A stretch of 64,000 nt of DNA, from NCBI GenBank assembly GCA_033398695.1, contig CM065804.1:48763501-48827500 (forward strand). The letters are read 5' to 3'. Each line of letters starts with the position of its first letter. Position 1 is the first letter of the stretch. Both the position numbers and the translations under genes were made by a program. The notes beneath the pieces are model-generated. The model was not told the origin of the DNA and ran no database searches. It saw nothing but the letters and a program-made list of their open reading frames with translations. Shown here one piece after another: positions 33,581 through 45,382 of the stretch. The DNA comes from Orobanche coerulescens (taxonomy: Eukaryota; Streptophyta; Magnoliopsida; Lamiales; Orobanchaceae).

Positions 33581-33929
33581 TGTAATAGCCCAGTGAAACA
33601 CCTCAAACCCGATAGTTATTATAATGCTGTGAATCCCAACCTGGGACCCACCAGGCGAACCATAATTTATAAATAAACGTAACATAATTGAAATATTCAA
33701 CCACATTTATGTTACCAAATACCCCGATGAGGAGTTTATACAATATTCTGGCTAACAAATGTCAATCAATCCAAGATCAACAAAAATGCAAGTGTAATCC
33801 ATATGAAGATGGATATACCAAAACAAGCATATATATAAAAAAGCACAAATACAATGGAAATAAAAAATACATCTAGAATCAAGAAGACTCGGGCCCCTGA
33901 CTAGTATCCTAGAGTCTCTTTGCCGTCAC
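33581..33929 (-). repeat. Gypsy LTR fragment N, minus strand
   Basis: On the minus strand it contains GTTCGCCTGGTGGGTCCCAGG and ends GGGCTATTACA, like gypsy LTR 3' ends. It is cut at 33929 by element D. Flanking GTCAC (33925-33929) would be D's target duplication. Confidence 0.5.
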
Positions 33930-36663
33930 TGTAATATCCCTACTTTCTTTCGGGATATTTAATCGTGAATCATCAACCGTAACATGATTATTTTCTCATT
34001 TTAATTCGTGCTCAACTTCCCATTATTTCCATCCCCTACTCCGTTCGAGCTCGACCAAGTGCAGATGGGGCAAGTTCTTCGTGTCTTTATCAAGCTAATC
34101 CACCGAGCAGCATTACGAATCAAGACCCTGAATTTGATTTCCTCACTTTGCTTGGTGTTCGTCGATCTTGAGGTAAAACCGTCATTCTACTCTGCTGATT
34201 TTCTTAGATCTCCTATTGTTTTTCTGTGATTTCGGGACCTATTAATCTTAGTTGAATCCTTGTATTGTCATTCTAGATTTCCTTGGGTTGGAAACAAAAT
34301 CTTTTTCTCGGGTCGTTGAAATCGATTATTGATCGTAAAATGCTTGATTGAGGGCTTCCATTGAATATCATTCGTTTAACTTAGATACTCGTCGATTCGA
34401 TTTCGTTATTTTTCACCAAATTAATTCTTGTATGGGTTGGTTTTTGTATAGCCGTAAATTATCGTCGAAGTCCATCTTTGTTGGTGGCCGTGTTTGCTCA
34501 TTGCGACGAGCCCAGGGGGAAGCCTCGTGGACTGTTCGGAATCGTCATCCATCAATCTTCTTCGTATCACCATCGATAGAGGCAAGTTATACGATCACTT
34601 GATTTATATTTTGTCACTGAATACTTGACTACATAGGAATTGCGGTATGAAAAATATTATGTTGTGCGTAGTACAAATTTTGTGATAATTGAAGATCGTT
34701 GATAACCACGTGATATAATATGGCATATTCGGAATGGCATGAGTATCAAGTATACGGACATGTATATTTACCACGAGTTAATAAATGGTATTAAATGGGT
34801 AAAGATAATTGGGTTCCGGGTAACCGAGGATTCCTATATAATCAGTATGACGAGGATTGAAGGATGAGATAGTCTTGTGAACGTGTTTACGAGAAACACT
34901 TTAATGATGAATTGCACTCAATAAAGTTAGCGGTCTAAGACACTCGAACTTTAGGCACATGGATTTCTAGTTAACAAGCGCGAACAAGTAAACTAAATGG
35001 AATAGAGGCGAAAAATAATGACCATGGCGTGAATGTTATCATTCGGGTATCAATGCTAGTTTAACTCTCACTATATTATAAATCTTATTGAATTATCTCC
35101 TGCTTATACCGTTACCAATTCATGAACTTATGTGATAAACGTATATTTGGAAAAGTCGAGACATGCAAATGGGCAAAACCTATAATTGGTAAAGTTGAGA
35201 CATGTTAATATGACATATGTATATTTGTGTAGGAGAAGATGTGTTTTAACCTCATAAGAATAATGGTAATATTAGTAGATAAATTAAATGTTATGTAATT
35301 TATATGTTGTGTTTTATTTTTTGTGTTAAATCATAAGATATATGATTTACATACGTAAAATGTATAATTGAGCATTTGGACATACAGTTTGGTAAGGCTG
35401 AAGTTATGAGTTTCTACAGTCTATGTTATGTGGATTCATCAAGTATTGAGGTACGTGACTATTTCGGTTATTCTGAGTGGACTAAGATAGTTATGAGATG
35501 GGATTATTACGTAGGTATAATCAAGAGTTGGATATTGTTGGTGGTAATCAAGAGGGCCAATTCTAGAAAATATTTTAATATATGTATTATATTGTTTGTT
35601 TTGAAAATGATTGGAGCCGAACAACTCTTGTGACTGGGCCGATGTGTTGAGGGATAAGGCCTAAATGGCACCCACGTTCCAGTGTATTTCTGTGGAGATA
35701 ATTCCGTGACCCTTGGTTGCGACCTTGGGGTTTATTGTAATTGACTAGGCCGGTGTGTTTGTAACACCCCCAATCCGGTCAGGGATATTACACGTCGTAG
35801 AACCTTTCCTCAAGGATGCACCAGGATGGTAACAACATCGAACATCTCAACAATGCCTTTAAGGCTAAAATGACTCAGTAGACCGATTTGGTCTTTCAAT
35901 AAATACGTACAACTCAAACACATTACATGCCCACGCGGGGGGTCGAATACAACACACTCCCGTACAACGGGAAAGAATACTGCAGCGGAAATAAAATACA
36001 ACTAAACCAAACAATAATGTACGGGCCCTCATGTGATTAGTATCGATCATCTTTCATCATCCTTCGTGCCGACCCTATTTTATGCTCCCAAAACCTGAAT
36101 GCAAAGACATACATCCACCCCCCGAATACTCGGGGGTTAGCAAAACTCCATTGTTTTGCTAGTGCAAGTATAAAATACAAAAAAAACAAGCCATACATAT
36201 CATACTCCACGGACTTAGAAATCATAAACATACTTCCCGAGGTAAATCACTTGATCAAAACGGTTAAATCGAAAGATAGGGGTAAACCCAATATACATCT
36301 TGTAGAAACATTTTACGATCTCGGGAGTTTTGAATACATTTGGGATTTTAAGAATTCTCAAGCCTTTCGAAAACATTTAGGGACGCAGCCCAAAAGTCAT
36401 TTTCCCAAAACACAATTATGATAACAACACACGGGGTCCACGATCCAATTCACAAAACACGGGGTCCAAGACCCAAATCATCAAACACACATTCCTAAGG
36501 ATTATTCGTGTCCCGTGCTAACAAGACACGAACCTCAGATGCTCCCACAGAACATACCCGAGTGAATAATCCAATAGGAAACCAATACCAAATCACATGT
36601 CACCATAACAACAGTCACGTGACCACAAGCACAGATACATTCATAACCAAATCACAACCATAA

Positions 36664-36813
36664 GTTATCCCGGCATCGCGCTAACAAGCCACACACCTCA
36701 GAGTCCCCGCAAGACATACCCGATGGATAACCACACAAGTTATCCCCGGCATCGGGCTAGCAAGCCCCGAACCTCGGAGTCCCCGCAAGACATACCCGAT
36801 GGATAACCCTACA
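36664..36813. repeat. 75-bp tandem duplication in the G LTR
   Basis: Two units starting GTTATCC(C)CGGCATCG and ending ATACCCGATGGATAACC. The same pair occurs in the right LTR at about 46288-46437. Confidence 0.75.
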
Positions 36814-37137
36814 GCCACGCCCGACCCATACTAGCAAGTATGGATCCCGGAGATTCAACAATCCTACCCGGAGGCACATCACATACAACAAGCACACAAC
36901 AATAATCAACTATCAAGCCAAGCAACATTAAGCATCACAACTTCCTTTCAAAAGAGTAACAACCAATACCACCCGTCACATATTCACCGAACAAGCACAC
37001 ATAACAACACGTTATCCTCGGTAAATGATTACGGTTTATTACATTCACTAAAGGTGATCATAAGTATTTCAACCAACAGAGTTAACACACATAGGCCAAA
37101 AACACACTTACTCACGAAGCATCCGAGTTATCGTTGA

Positions 37138-37977
37138 TGTTGGTATATTATCAGATATTTGCGCCGTTTTGTGCGGAAGCGAAAATAATTTGCGGAAGAT
37201 AAATTACACAAGGATTTATAGAGGTTCGGCTATTAACGAAGCCTACGTCCTCTCTCGATGTATCTTTTTCCTTAGGCTTAAGATCAAAACCTCTACGCCT
37301 CTCTTCTATCGGTCGAGGGATTACCGTTACAAGCTCGTCTTCTATCGGTCCGAGTAAAGGCTTTCATGTAGCGTGCGCTATCGCACATTTTTGCTTTATC
37401 GTGCGTAAAGGCTTTCATGTAGCGTGCGTTAATCACTTTATGTTTCAGTCCAGTAGCTACTGCCCTTGACAGTTAGCGTGCCCTACCACTCCCTTTGTAG
37501 TGTGCGCTAATCCAATATATCCGTTGCATGACTTGTCAAAGTATCCGTTTGATATGCTGACTTTGACCTGCTTTTCCCAACATTCGGATTGACTTGATTC
37601 AAACAACTTAGCGTGCGCTAATCATACTTTGTAGCTTGCGCTAATGCTGACTTCATTGCATACGTTATTCTGTGTTTGAATTCCTTCACAACGGTAACAA
37701 GACTTCGATAGCGTGCGTTAATGTTACGGTGTAGCGTGCGCTATCTCAACAACTGACTTCTCTGCAGCTTACTTCGAAACTTGACTGGAATGCATATTAC
37801 TCCTCGTTAGCGTGCGCTAACATATATGTATTAGCGTGCGCTAATGTAGTCCAGTTTGCAACTTTTTGCGTCTTCGTCTGCTTCGTCGTTTTGCTTCGCC
37901 TCGATGTTGTTTTGTTGTTTAGCAACTTTAATCATCAAAACACAAATTAAATAATGTTTGGAATAAATATTCCAACA
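37138..37977 (-). repeat. LTR F-left (3'), with internal deletion
   Basis: 840 bp, against 1192 bp for the right LTR. About 350 bp are missing between CCGAGTAAA and the palindrome block, removing the TATA region. At the junction AAGGCTTTCATGTAGCGTGC occurs twice within 60 bp. Palindrome block at about 37373-37855. Confidence 0.88.
37373..37855 (-). repeat. Palindrome block TAGCGTGCGCTA, F-left LTR
   Basis: About ten copies of TAGCGTGCGCTA and variants (TAGCGTGCGTTA, TAGCTTGCGCTA). Several positions are substituted relative to the right LTR. Confidence 0.8.
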
Positions 37978-38436
37978 ATCTCCCCCTTTTTGATGATTAC
38001 AAAACAACTCTTGAATTGGATAATGTGTAAGAATAATATATGTATATTTCTACGAATCAAAGTTTTCGGCTTTGATCGTTTTGTTAGTTTCTCCAATCCT
38101 CTTTTCTTTTCAACATCTCCCTTATTTTTCAACTCCGTCATTTTTCATTTTTCAATTTTTTCAGCTCCCCCTATTTGTATGCTTTTCTTTTCTTTTCGAC
38201 TTCTTCGATTTTTTTCTCATTTTTATCTCAATTCATCTCCTTCTCCTTTTTATCTCAATTCATGTTTTTATCCCCCTTTTTGTCTTCATCAAAAAGTAAA
38301 AAATATAGAGTATATCGAATTATAAATATGCATGATACAAATGAATATGCATTAAAAAGCAAAAATACTCCCCCTGAAAGTATTATTTCCCCCTCACAAA
38401 ATATATTCCTTCTCCCCCTCTTTAAAATATCACTTG
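37978..38436 (-). other. 3' region of F, purine-rich, with polypurine tract
   Basis: A and G rich on the minus strand, ending in AAAAAGGGGGAGATT (37978-37992) beside the LTR. No pol is present. Confidence 0.75.
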
Positions 38437-39981
38437 TTAAAGTTTATTTTTGGGGATCCAACCGATAGTTGGTTTTTCTTTTGAAACATAGACGATGTTT
38501 GAAACGTTTGTTCCTTTAGGAACCCAAATTTTCTTAATTTTTATCGTCCGGCGAGGGCTTTTGCAATTTGAAACGTGATGCCCGATTTTTAAACACTTTT
38601 CGCAATGGGGTATCTTAAAATTAACGGATTCGTTTTTCGAACGTGGTTTGAATCCTAACCCCTCTTTATTTAAAGTATATTTTTGAACACATAACATTTG
38701 TTCAAATTTATCGTTGCCGCACGAGAATTTTTTTGTCAAAATTTTTAGTTCATCTTGAACTTTTAAAAGATCATTCTTTAAAATATTCTCGTTTTCAATG
38801 CATTTCGAATGATCGATTTCAACAAATTTCCCTTTTTCAAGTATTTTGGAATTTTCAATTTCCAAAGTTTTATATTTAGACTTGAGGGATTTTATTTCAT
38901 TTAAAGCATTTTGATAATCCGTATGTAATAACTCGAATGCTTCAAAAAGTTCATCGTAAGAATTACTTACTTGGCTTTCGATGTCACTATCGTCGAATGA
39001 ACTCCGGGCCATGAGCGCGAGATTATTTTGTTCAAGAAAATCTTCATCGGGATCTTCGTCGCTCCATGTTGCGATTAGAACCTCCTTTTGCTTTACTCGA
39101 CAGTTCTTAGCAAAGTGGCCTGGTTTGCCACATAATCGACAGGTGTTGTCGAATTTCTTAGGTTCGCCCGCTTGAATGTCCTTCTTCCTCCGGTTTAATA
39201 AGTGTTGGAACTTATTAATATTTTTGGCATAATATGCCATTTCTTCGTAGCTTTCGTCCACCGAGGTTTCTTCTTTCTTTCTCGGTACCTTAGCCTTGAA
39301 GGCTATCAATCTTTCCTTCGGTTTCGGTTTGGCATTCAGAGATTTTAGAATGATCTCGTAGTTGATAAGAGAACCAACGAGAGCACTAAAATCGAGAGTA
39401 TTTAAATCTTTTGATTCCATTATTGCCGTAACTGTACCGTCCCATTCTCGAGGTAGTGATCGGAGAATTTTCTTTACTTTCTCACTACTCGAAAGTGGTT
39501 TTTCGAAACATGCTAATCCATTAGTGATGACCGAGAATCGGTCGAGCATAATCGAGATGGATTCATCGTCCTTCATTTGGAATAATTCATAATCGTGAAG
39601 GAGCATGTTTATCTTCGTCTCTTTGACTTGAGACGTACCTTCGTGTGTTACCTCAAGCATTTTCCAAATTTCTTTGGCACTATCACACGATGATATCCGG
39701 TTGTGTTCTTCCGGATTTAAAGCACAATAAAGGAGTTGAGTTGCCTTACAATTGTAGTGGTCGTTTTTCCAATCGGAATCGTCATATTCTTCGAAAGTTT
39801 TGAGCGTACCGTTGGAATTTGTCGGAATTTTTGGACCAAGACAAATCACCTTCAAAAGCTCGATGTCATATGCTCGGATGAATATAGACATCTTCTTCTT
39901 CCACGTCATGAAGTTTGAGCCATCAAAAAATGGTGGTCGGTTGAGAGCAAGGCCTTCGATAGGACCCATTTGAAATGCCAT
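38437..39981 (-). CDS. gag: SIRE-like Gag protein, element F (intact)
   Basis: 514 residues with no stop or frameshift. The start MAFQMGPIEG lies 57 bp from the LTR and matches the E gag start. The UBN2-type gag core (about residues 10-230) contains FMTWKKKMSIFIRAYD. A CCHC knuckle CRLCGKPGHFAKNC follows (about residues 280-293), then an acidic WSDEDPDEDF stretch, a predicted coiled coil (about 350-430, repeated LEIENSKILE-like heptads), and a second knuckle CEKCLKIGHHVSNC (about 470). It ends soon after WVPKG, where protease begins in full elements. It could package F RNA but needs reverse transcriptase and integrase from another copia element. Confidence 0.92.
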   Translation of the reverse strand: MAFQMGPIEGLALNRPPFFDGSNFMTWKKKMSIFIRAYDIELLKVICLGPKIPTNSNGTLKTFEEYDDSDWKNDHYNCKATQLLYCALNPEEHNRISSCDSAKEIWKMLEVTHEGTSQVKETKINMLLHDYELFQMKDDESISIMLDRFSVITNGLACFEKPLSSSEKVKKILRSLPREWDGTVTAIMESKDLNTLDFSALVGSLINYEIILKSLNAKPKPKERLIAFKAKVPRKKEETSVDESYEEMAYYAKNINKFQHLLNRRKKDIQAGEPKKFDNTCRLCGKPGHFAKNCRVKQKEVLIATWSDEDPDEDFLEQNNLALMARSSFDDSDIESQVSNSYDELFEAFELLHTDYQNALNEIKSLKSKYKTLEIENSKILEKGKFVEIDHSKCIENENILKNDLLKVQDELKILTKKFSCGNDKFEQMLCVQKYTLNKEGLGFKPRSKNESVNFKIPHCEKCLKIGHHVSNCKSPRRTIKIKKIWVPKGTNVSNIVYVSKEKPTIGWIPKNKL

Positions 39982-40024
39982 TTTGGATCTTCTCCTCGGA
40001 TGTTAAGCCGCGTATTGGAGTACC

Positions 40025-40036
40025 GCTCCGATACCA
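40025..40036 (-). other. Primer-binding site, element F
   Basis: TGGTATCGGAGC on the minus strand, two bases from the right LTR. It matches initiator tRNA-Met apart from one G. Confidence 0.88.
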
Positions 40037-40547
40037 ATTGTTGGTATATTATCGGATATTTGCGCTGTTTTGTGCGGAAGCGAAAATAATTTGCGGAAGA
40101 TAAATTACACAAGGATTTATAGAGGTTCGGCTATTAACGAAGCCTACGTCCTCTCTCGATGTATCTTTTTCCTTAGGCTTAAGATCAAAACCTCTACGCC
40201 TCTCTTCTATCGGTCGAGGGATTACCGTTACAAGCTCGTCTTCTATCGGTCCGAGTAAAACCGTTTTTCCTTTTCTATTGGATAAGGAATCAACCACTCT
40301 AGCTTTCTATCGGTACTAGATAAACCTCACTAAGATAGCGATTGTGATTCTAACAATGCCGGATCCTTGATCCTAATAACACCGAATCAAATCGTATCTT
40401 TTCTTTTACCTCTCGTGTATGATCTTGTGTATAACACTCAATCACTCTTAATTAAGCTCAAGAACAACAACTATAATGTTTACAATGATATAACACGTAT
40501 GTATGCTTTGCTCAATGTTGTTGTATGGAATAATACCAACTCCTTGG

Positions 40548-40556
40548 TATTTATAG
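40548..40556 (-). promoter_or_regulatory. TATA box, F 5' LTR
   Basis: CTATAAATA on the minus strand, about 510 bp before the end of the LTR and about 570 bp before the gag start. The palindrome block begins about 40 bp upstream of it. Confidence 0.6.
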
Positions 40557-40596
40557 CCTTCTCCTTCCTTACTAGCCGTTGCTGCCAGTTGACTAG

Positions 40597-41095
40597 CTAG
40601 CGTGCGCTAGCTATTCCTTCCTAGCGTGCGCTATCGCACATTTTTGCTTTATCGTGCGTAAAGGCTTTCATGTAGCGTGCGTTAATCACTTTATGTTTCA
40701 GTCCAGTAGCTACTGCCCTTGACAGTTAGCGTGCGCTACCACTCCCTTTGTAGCGTGCGCTAATCCAATATATCTGTTGCATGACTTGTCAAAGTATCCG
40801 TTTGATATGCTGACTTTGACCTGCTTTTCCCAACGTTCGGATTGACTTGATTCAAACAACTTAGCATGCGCTAATCATACTTTGTAGCGTGCGCTAATGC
40901 TGACTTCATTGCATACGTTATTCTGTGTTTGAATTCCTTCACAACGGTAACAAGACTTCGATAGCGTGCGTTAATGTTACGGTGTAGCGTGCGCTATCTC
41001 AACAACTGACTTCTCTGCAGCTTACTTCGAAACTTGACTGGAATGCATATTACTCCTCGTTAGCGTGCGCTAACGTATATGTATTAGCGTACGCT
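40597..41095 (-). repeat. Palindrome block TAGCGTGCGCTA, F-right LTR
   Basis: About eleven copies, near 40597, 40622, 40673, 40727, 40751, 40862, 40885, 40962, 40985, 41060 and 41084. Most are perfect or one-base variants. One is TAGCGTACGCTA, intermediate with the motif of E. Confidence 0.85.
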
Positions 41096-42086
41096 AATGT
41101 AGTCCAGTTTGCAACTTTTTGCGTCTTCGTCTGCTTCGTCGTTTTGCTTCGCCTCGATGTTGTTTTGTTGTTTAGCAACTTTAATCATCAAAACACAAAT
41201 TAAATAATGTGTGGAATAAATATTCCAACAGTTGAAAGATAATATTTATCGAGAACATACCGATACTTTTTAACATTCACTAAACATCCGGATTTTACAT
41301 AAAATCATTTACCAACAATTATGCCTACGAAACATGAAATGTATGGGCAAGATACTTGCCTCGAATAATCACAACGCGGAGAATCGACCGAAGTGAGGAG
41401 ACTCGGACCGACTACGAATCCGCCGAATCCACTGAACGACAACCCGCAATAATAAACTACGAACGACAGCAATAACAACGGAAATGAATTCCAAAGTACG
41501 ACCCCAAAGCCACTGATTTCAAGTAACAAACGATGAAAGTTCAAGGGTTTCCCCCAAAACGGCCAAGAACACGAATCGACCCAACAAAACATGAAAATGG
41601 AATTCCCAACCGAAATATGGATATTCAATCCATAGGATATGTTTAAAAACATCAGTTTACAACAATCGGTTCATCAAAAATGGATGGAAAACGAAATCAA
41701 GAACAAATCCCCTAAAAAGTCAACTCGAAGGAAATCAAGAAATATACCTTGATTCGACGAAGAACAATGGATTAAATGATGTTAAACACATGAATAATAT
41801 TAAGATTAATCATACCCATCATGGATTAATAAACAATACGGAATGAATCGGCCAAAAACCCCAAAATTTCCCAAAAGATAGGGTTCTAGGAAATCTAACC
41901 TTGATTCGCTGGATCAAATGATGTTACGGAATGATCAATCAATGATATGAACTCAAGAAGTTCATGGATATGTTGTTCAACAACATGTCTCCTCGCTCTC
42001 AAAATCTCTGGCCGCGGAAAAGAAAGGTGGGAAATGAAAAATGGTTAGAAAGAGGGCTGCTCGGTCAAATATGTAGGCAGGCCGCC

Positions 42087-42375
42087 CTAGCGTGCACTAG
42101 GGTGCCGGCAGCGTGCGCTAGCGGGCCGGCCATGGTCCAGTCCAGAGCCTCCTGGACCGATCCCCCGCCTGTAGCGCGGCCGCCGCCGAGCAAGAATATG
42201 CTACGTCACGGTAGCGGCAGAGACCGGCCGTAGCGTGCGCTACCCGCCAACCCTCCGGAGTCCAGAACCTCAGGTGCCCCAGTGCCCGGCCCAGGTAGCG
42301 CGCGCTGGATGCCGTATAGCATGCGCTACGCCTGCCGGTTAGCGCGGGTAGTCTCCCGGCAGTAGCGTACGCTAT
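42087..42375 (-). repeat. Palindrome block TAGCGTGCGCTA, G-left LTR
   Basis: Copies near 42088 (one change), 42108, 42231, 42296 (GCGCGC), 42318 (GCATGC) and 42364 (GCGTAC). GC-rich spacers with GGCCGGCC palindromes. It differs from the right LTR by many small changes. Confidence 0.8.
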
Positions 42376-42952
42376 GCCGGTCCCTGCCGCACCCGTCCGG
42401 ACAGCGCCCAGCTGCCGTGCCGGTTCCTCCCGCAACCGTCCGGCTAGCGCCCAGCTGCAGTGGTCTGGCGACTCGATTCCCAAAATTGCACGGAACGAAC
42501 ACGACGAAACACTCGCGGACATCAACATCGATCCGAAATGAAATACCATGCAACAATTAATCACACGCGACCATGAAAAGGGTCAAGACAACAAATACGA
42601 ATGCGGATACCCACAATTTTGGGTAAATTACAAAATGGCCCAAAATGCCCGAAAATCACAATACGTGATCGAATAACCAAACCGAAGTTCACAACACGTC
42701 TAACAAAGTGAAACGGACTTACAGGAAACTCGAAACAGCAGTTTTGAACGAGATTTGCAAGAATCGAACTCAAGTGCGGAAAAGCCGCTTAAGATCACGG
42801 AACTCAACAAAACGATACCGAAACGAACTCGGATGACAAAAAGTGCAGAATTAATCATGCTCAAAATGACGATTCGGTTATGTGCGATTCGTCAAAACGG
42901 ACTCCCGTCGAAAAAAGAAAAATTACCGGAAATTGAAATTTCGGATATTACA

Positions 42953-43357
42953 TACTACGCTCCTTAAAATAAGTTTCGTCCCAAAACTTAAAATAATTAG
43001 GGAGGGTCCCACCAGGAAGCACTCAACGAGATACACAAGAAATGCGTAACTTTCGCCCATCGGCGAAACGTTACAAGCAACGCAAAGGAATATACGGTGT
43101 GAAAATGCGCTCCACAACGACCAACACAACGCCAACGGTAGAATCATAATAAAACCAACAAGTGACAAGCGTCATCAAATAGATAATGGAATCAAGTCAA
43201 TTATCCGAACAATCACAAAACACTAAGCACCATGCACAGTCGAGAAAATGAAAAATAAACACAAAACGATCCACTTCGAATAAAAGAACTTAATCTCCGA
43301 AATTCGAAACAACCGGGTAAGGAAATAACATAACATACAACTGATAGACCACGCCCC
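42953..43357 (-). other. Interior 3' end of G
   Basis: Region between gag and the 3' LTR, about 400 bp, no pol. On the minus strand it ends GGGACGAAACTTATTTTAAG followed by GAGCGTAGTA, a weakened purine tract related to that of H. Confidence 0.65.
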
Positions 43358-44395
43358 TCAGGGACTCCTCGGAGTCAGTCCTGATATCAGTGCTCTAGTC
43401 CGTGCCTTGGAAGGCTCAGCGACTAACTCGCAAAACTGAACCTGGTGTCCCTCAAGCCCGCACTTGTAACACGTTACTAGCAGAGAAGGACAACGTGCAC
43501 GGACATGCCCCGCCACATTGCAGTTAAAACACCTCCTGGATTTACCTGGAGTCAAAGCAGACGACTTGGAACTCTCAGTCCCACGCAACGAGCGACAGAG
43601 CTTCACAGCAGAGAGACTACGACGTTGCGAACTAGAAACACCAACTCCTGCACTGTCCACAAGGTCATCGGACTTCCTCTGCTTCTTCGACTCGGGCACA
43701 CGCTCCGACGATAACGAAGCTAGTTCACGGGACAAGGCTCGATCTTGCTAGTCCCTCAACGAAGTGCAAGTGAGTCCCGACATATACACACGAATCTCTG
43801 GCTTCATTCGTCTGTCAAAATTAAAGATCCTCTCTTCCTCGGTTCTCACCAGATCTCGCACATAACTGAGTTGTTTGCTATAGTCGATGATAGCCTGTGA
43901 CAATGAAATATCTTGCGGTTCTGCCAAATAAAATTCGTGAATCCTCTGCTCTCTAATCAGTTTCGGATAGAACTCAGCTTCCATAAATGCCTGGAACTCC
44001 GCCCACGTGACATCACGATCACGAGGGTTAACAGCTTCCCACCAATTAGTGGCATCTTTGCCAAGAAGGTACTGCACAATATGTACCATCCGCTCTTCAG
44101 GACAATCGATAGCCTCGAATATCTTTCCCAACTGGAAAAGCCAACCATCCCAGCCCAACGCATCCGCAACACCGGCGAATCGAGGGGGATTTATACAAAT
44201 TACCTCCCGAAGCCACTGATTTGCACCAGTGTTCTGGGTCACATCTGTAATGCGCTGAACTGTCTGAGTAAACTGAGTCATCTGTGTAGCCACCTATTTT
44301 AAGATAGTAGCAACACCGACAACGATATCATCACCAGTAGCATGATCCCGATCACGCACCCGGTCGCCACGACCACGACCTCTGCCCCTCGGCAT
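43358..44395 (-). pseudogene. gag: Gypsy gag, element G (two stops)
   Basis: Starts MPRGRGRGRGDR at 44395. A TAG after 33 codons (44294-44296) and another stop at 43748-43750 interrupt a frame that is otherwise continuous, with no frameshift. It holds the gag domain (WLFQLGKIFEAIDCPEE, NWWEAVNPRDRDVTW, FMEAEFYPK), then two CCHC knuckles, CFNCNVAGHVRARC and CYKCGLEGHQVQFC. It ends before any protease motif. Comparable to H gag in layout. Confidence 0.88.
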
Positions 44396-45366
44396 ACTGA
44401 ATAAGCAACCACTCAGCACAACAGGAAATCATAACACGCAACACTTACAACGATTACCATCGTAAAGCAACACACATACAAACACCCCAGCAACGACGGT
44501 ATCGTTCGGCGACCTCAGTGGTCCGAATGATATCCAGCATACGGTTACTAAACATCACGAAACAACCACCTTTTGAAAAAAAAAAATTGGAAACACTAGT
44601 TGGTCTTGAGTATCACTTTACAAAAAGTTGAACAAACATCATTGTCGAGACTTTGAAAACCATCTTGCGTTGAACAAAAATGAGGACACTCTTCTTTTAG
44701 TGAAAAACTTTCGGAAATATTCGACCCTCGGGTCTAAGCAAAGCATTTCTAAATAATTGAAAATATCTCATAATATTTTGGTCCCCAATTGGAATAATTT
44801 GAAATATATTGCGGCACTAGAAAGCACTTTGAAAGTACCGCGAGAAAATAATTCATTTTAAAGGTACGTCTCGAAATTTATTTTCTAAGATACTTAAGGT
44901 TTTCGAAAATCTATTAGGCTAGAATGCCTAAAAACTCACATGTAACAATATCACTTACATACACCACAACACACGCATAAACTCGCTCAAAATAAAGACA
45001 GCACATGTCTTTTACCGGAAAACAAATAGTCAAATATCACAGTCAAAAGGACATGAATAGCGACAACACTCCTCATATAAACGAAATATGAGAGTCACAC
45101 AAATGCATCACGAAACCAAGAATCTGCATAAAGATTCCATCACTTAACACATAATCATACCAGTAACTCGTGCCACACGAGGCACAACACAAAGGAGTGA
45201 GACTTACATCCACAGGTCTCACGAAGATGATGATCGCCCCACGATACTAATCACGACCAACAAACTCAGACGACGCGTCGCGACACGACTCAGTCAGACA
45301 AAATCTGACGAGACAAAAACTCAACAGACACCACTAAACCCGACAGCCTAGGTTTCCACAACCTAA
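44396..45366 (-). other. Leader of element G
   Basis: About 1 kb between primer site and gag with no conserved frame. Confidence 0.7.
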
Positions 45367-45378
45367 ACTCCGATACCA
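45367..45378 (-). other. Primer-binding site, element G
   Basis: TGGTATCGGAGT on the minus strand, four bases from the right LTR. It matches initiator tRNA-Met except for two positions. Confidence 0.85.
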
Positions 45379-45382
45379 TTTA

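Larger units (their letters stand above)
37138..41230 (-). mobile_element. Gag-only element F, minus strand, intact gag
   Basis: 4093 bp between perfect GTTGA duplications (37133-37137 and 41231-41235), inserted in the left LTR of G. LTRs: 37138-37977 (840 bp) and 40039-41230 (1192 bp). The interior (37978-40038) holds a primer site, an uninterrupted gag and a purine-rich 3' region. No pol. It is a relative of E, with the same 57-bp LTR-to-gag spacing and gag homology. Confidence 0.93.
40039..41230 (-). repeat. LTR F-right (5')
   Basis: 1192 bp with TATA box (40548-40556) and palindrome block (40597-41095). On this strand it is the promoter for gag. Confidence 0.9.
35760..42952 (-). repeat. 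LTR G-left (3'), interrupted by F
   Basis: About 3095 bp without F. A 75-bp unit is repeated twice (36664, 36739) with a third, weaker relative near 36500. The palindrome block is at 42087-42375. The TATA is altered compared with the right LTR (AAATATGTAGG near 42068). Confidence 0.88.

Noticed and set aside
42118..42564. Alanine-rich 148-residue frame in the G LTR
   Set aside because: Falls in the palindrome block and is not kept in the right LTR.
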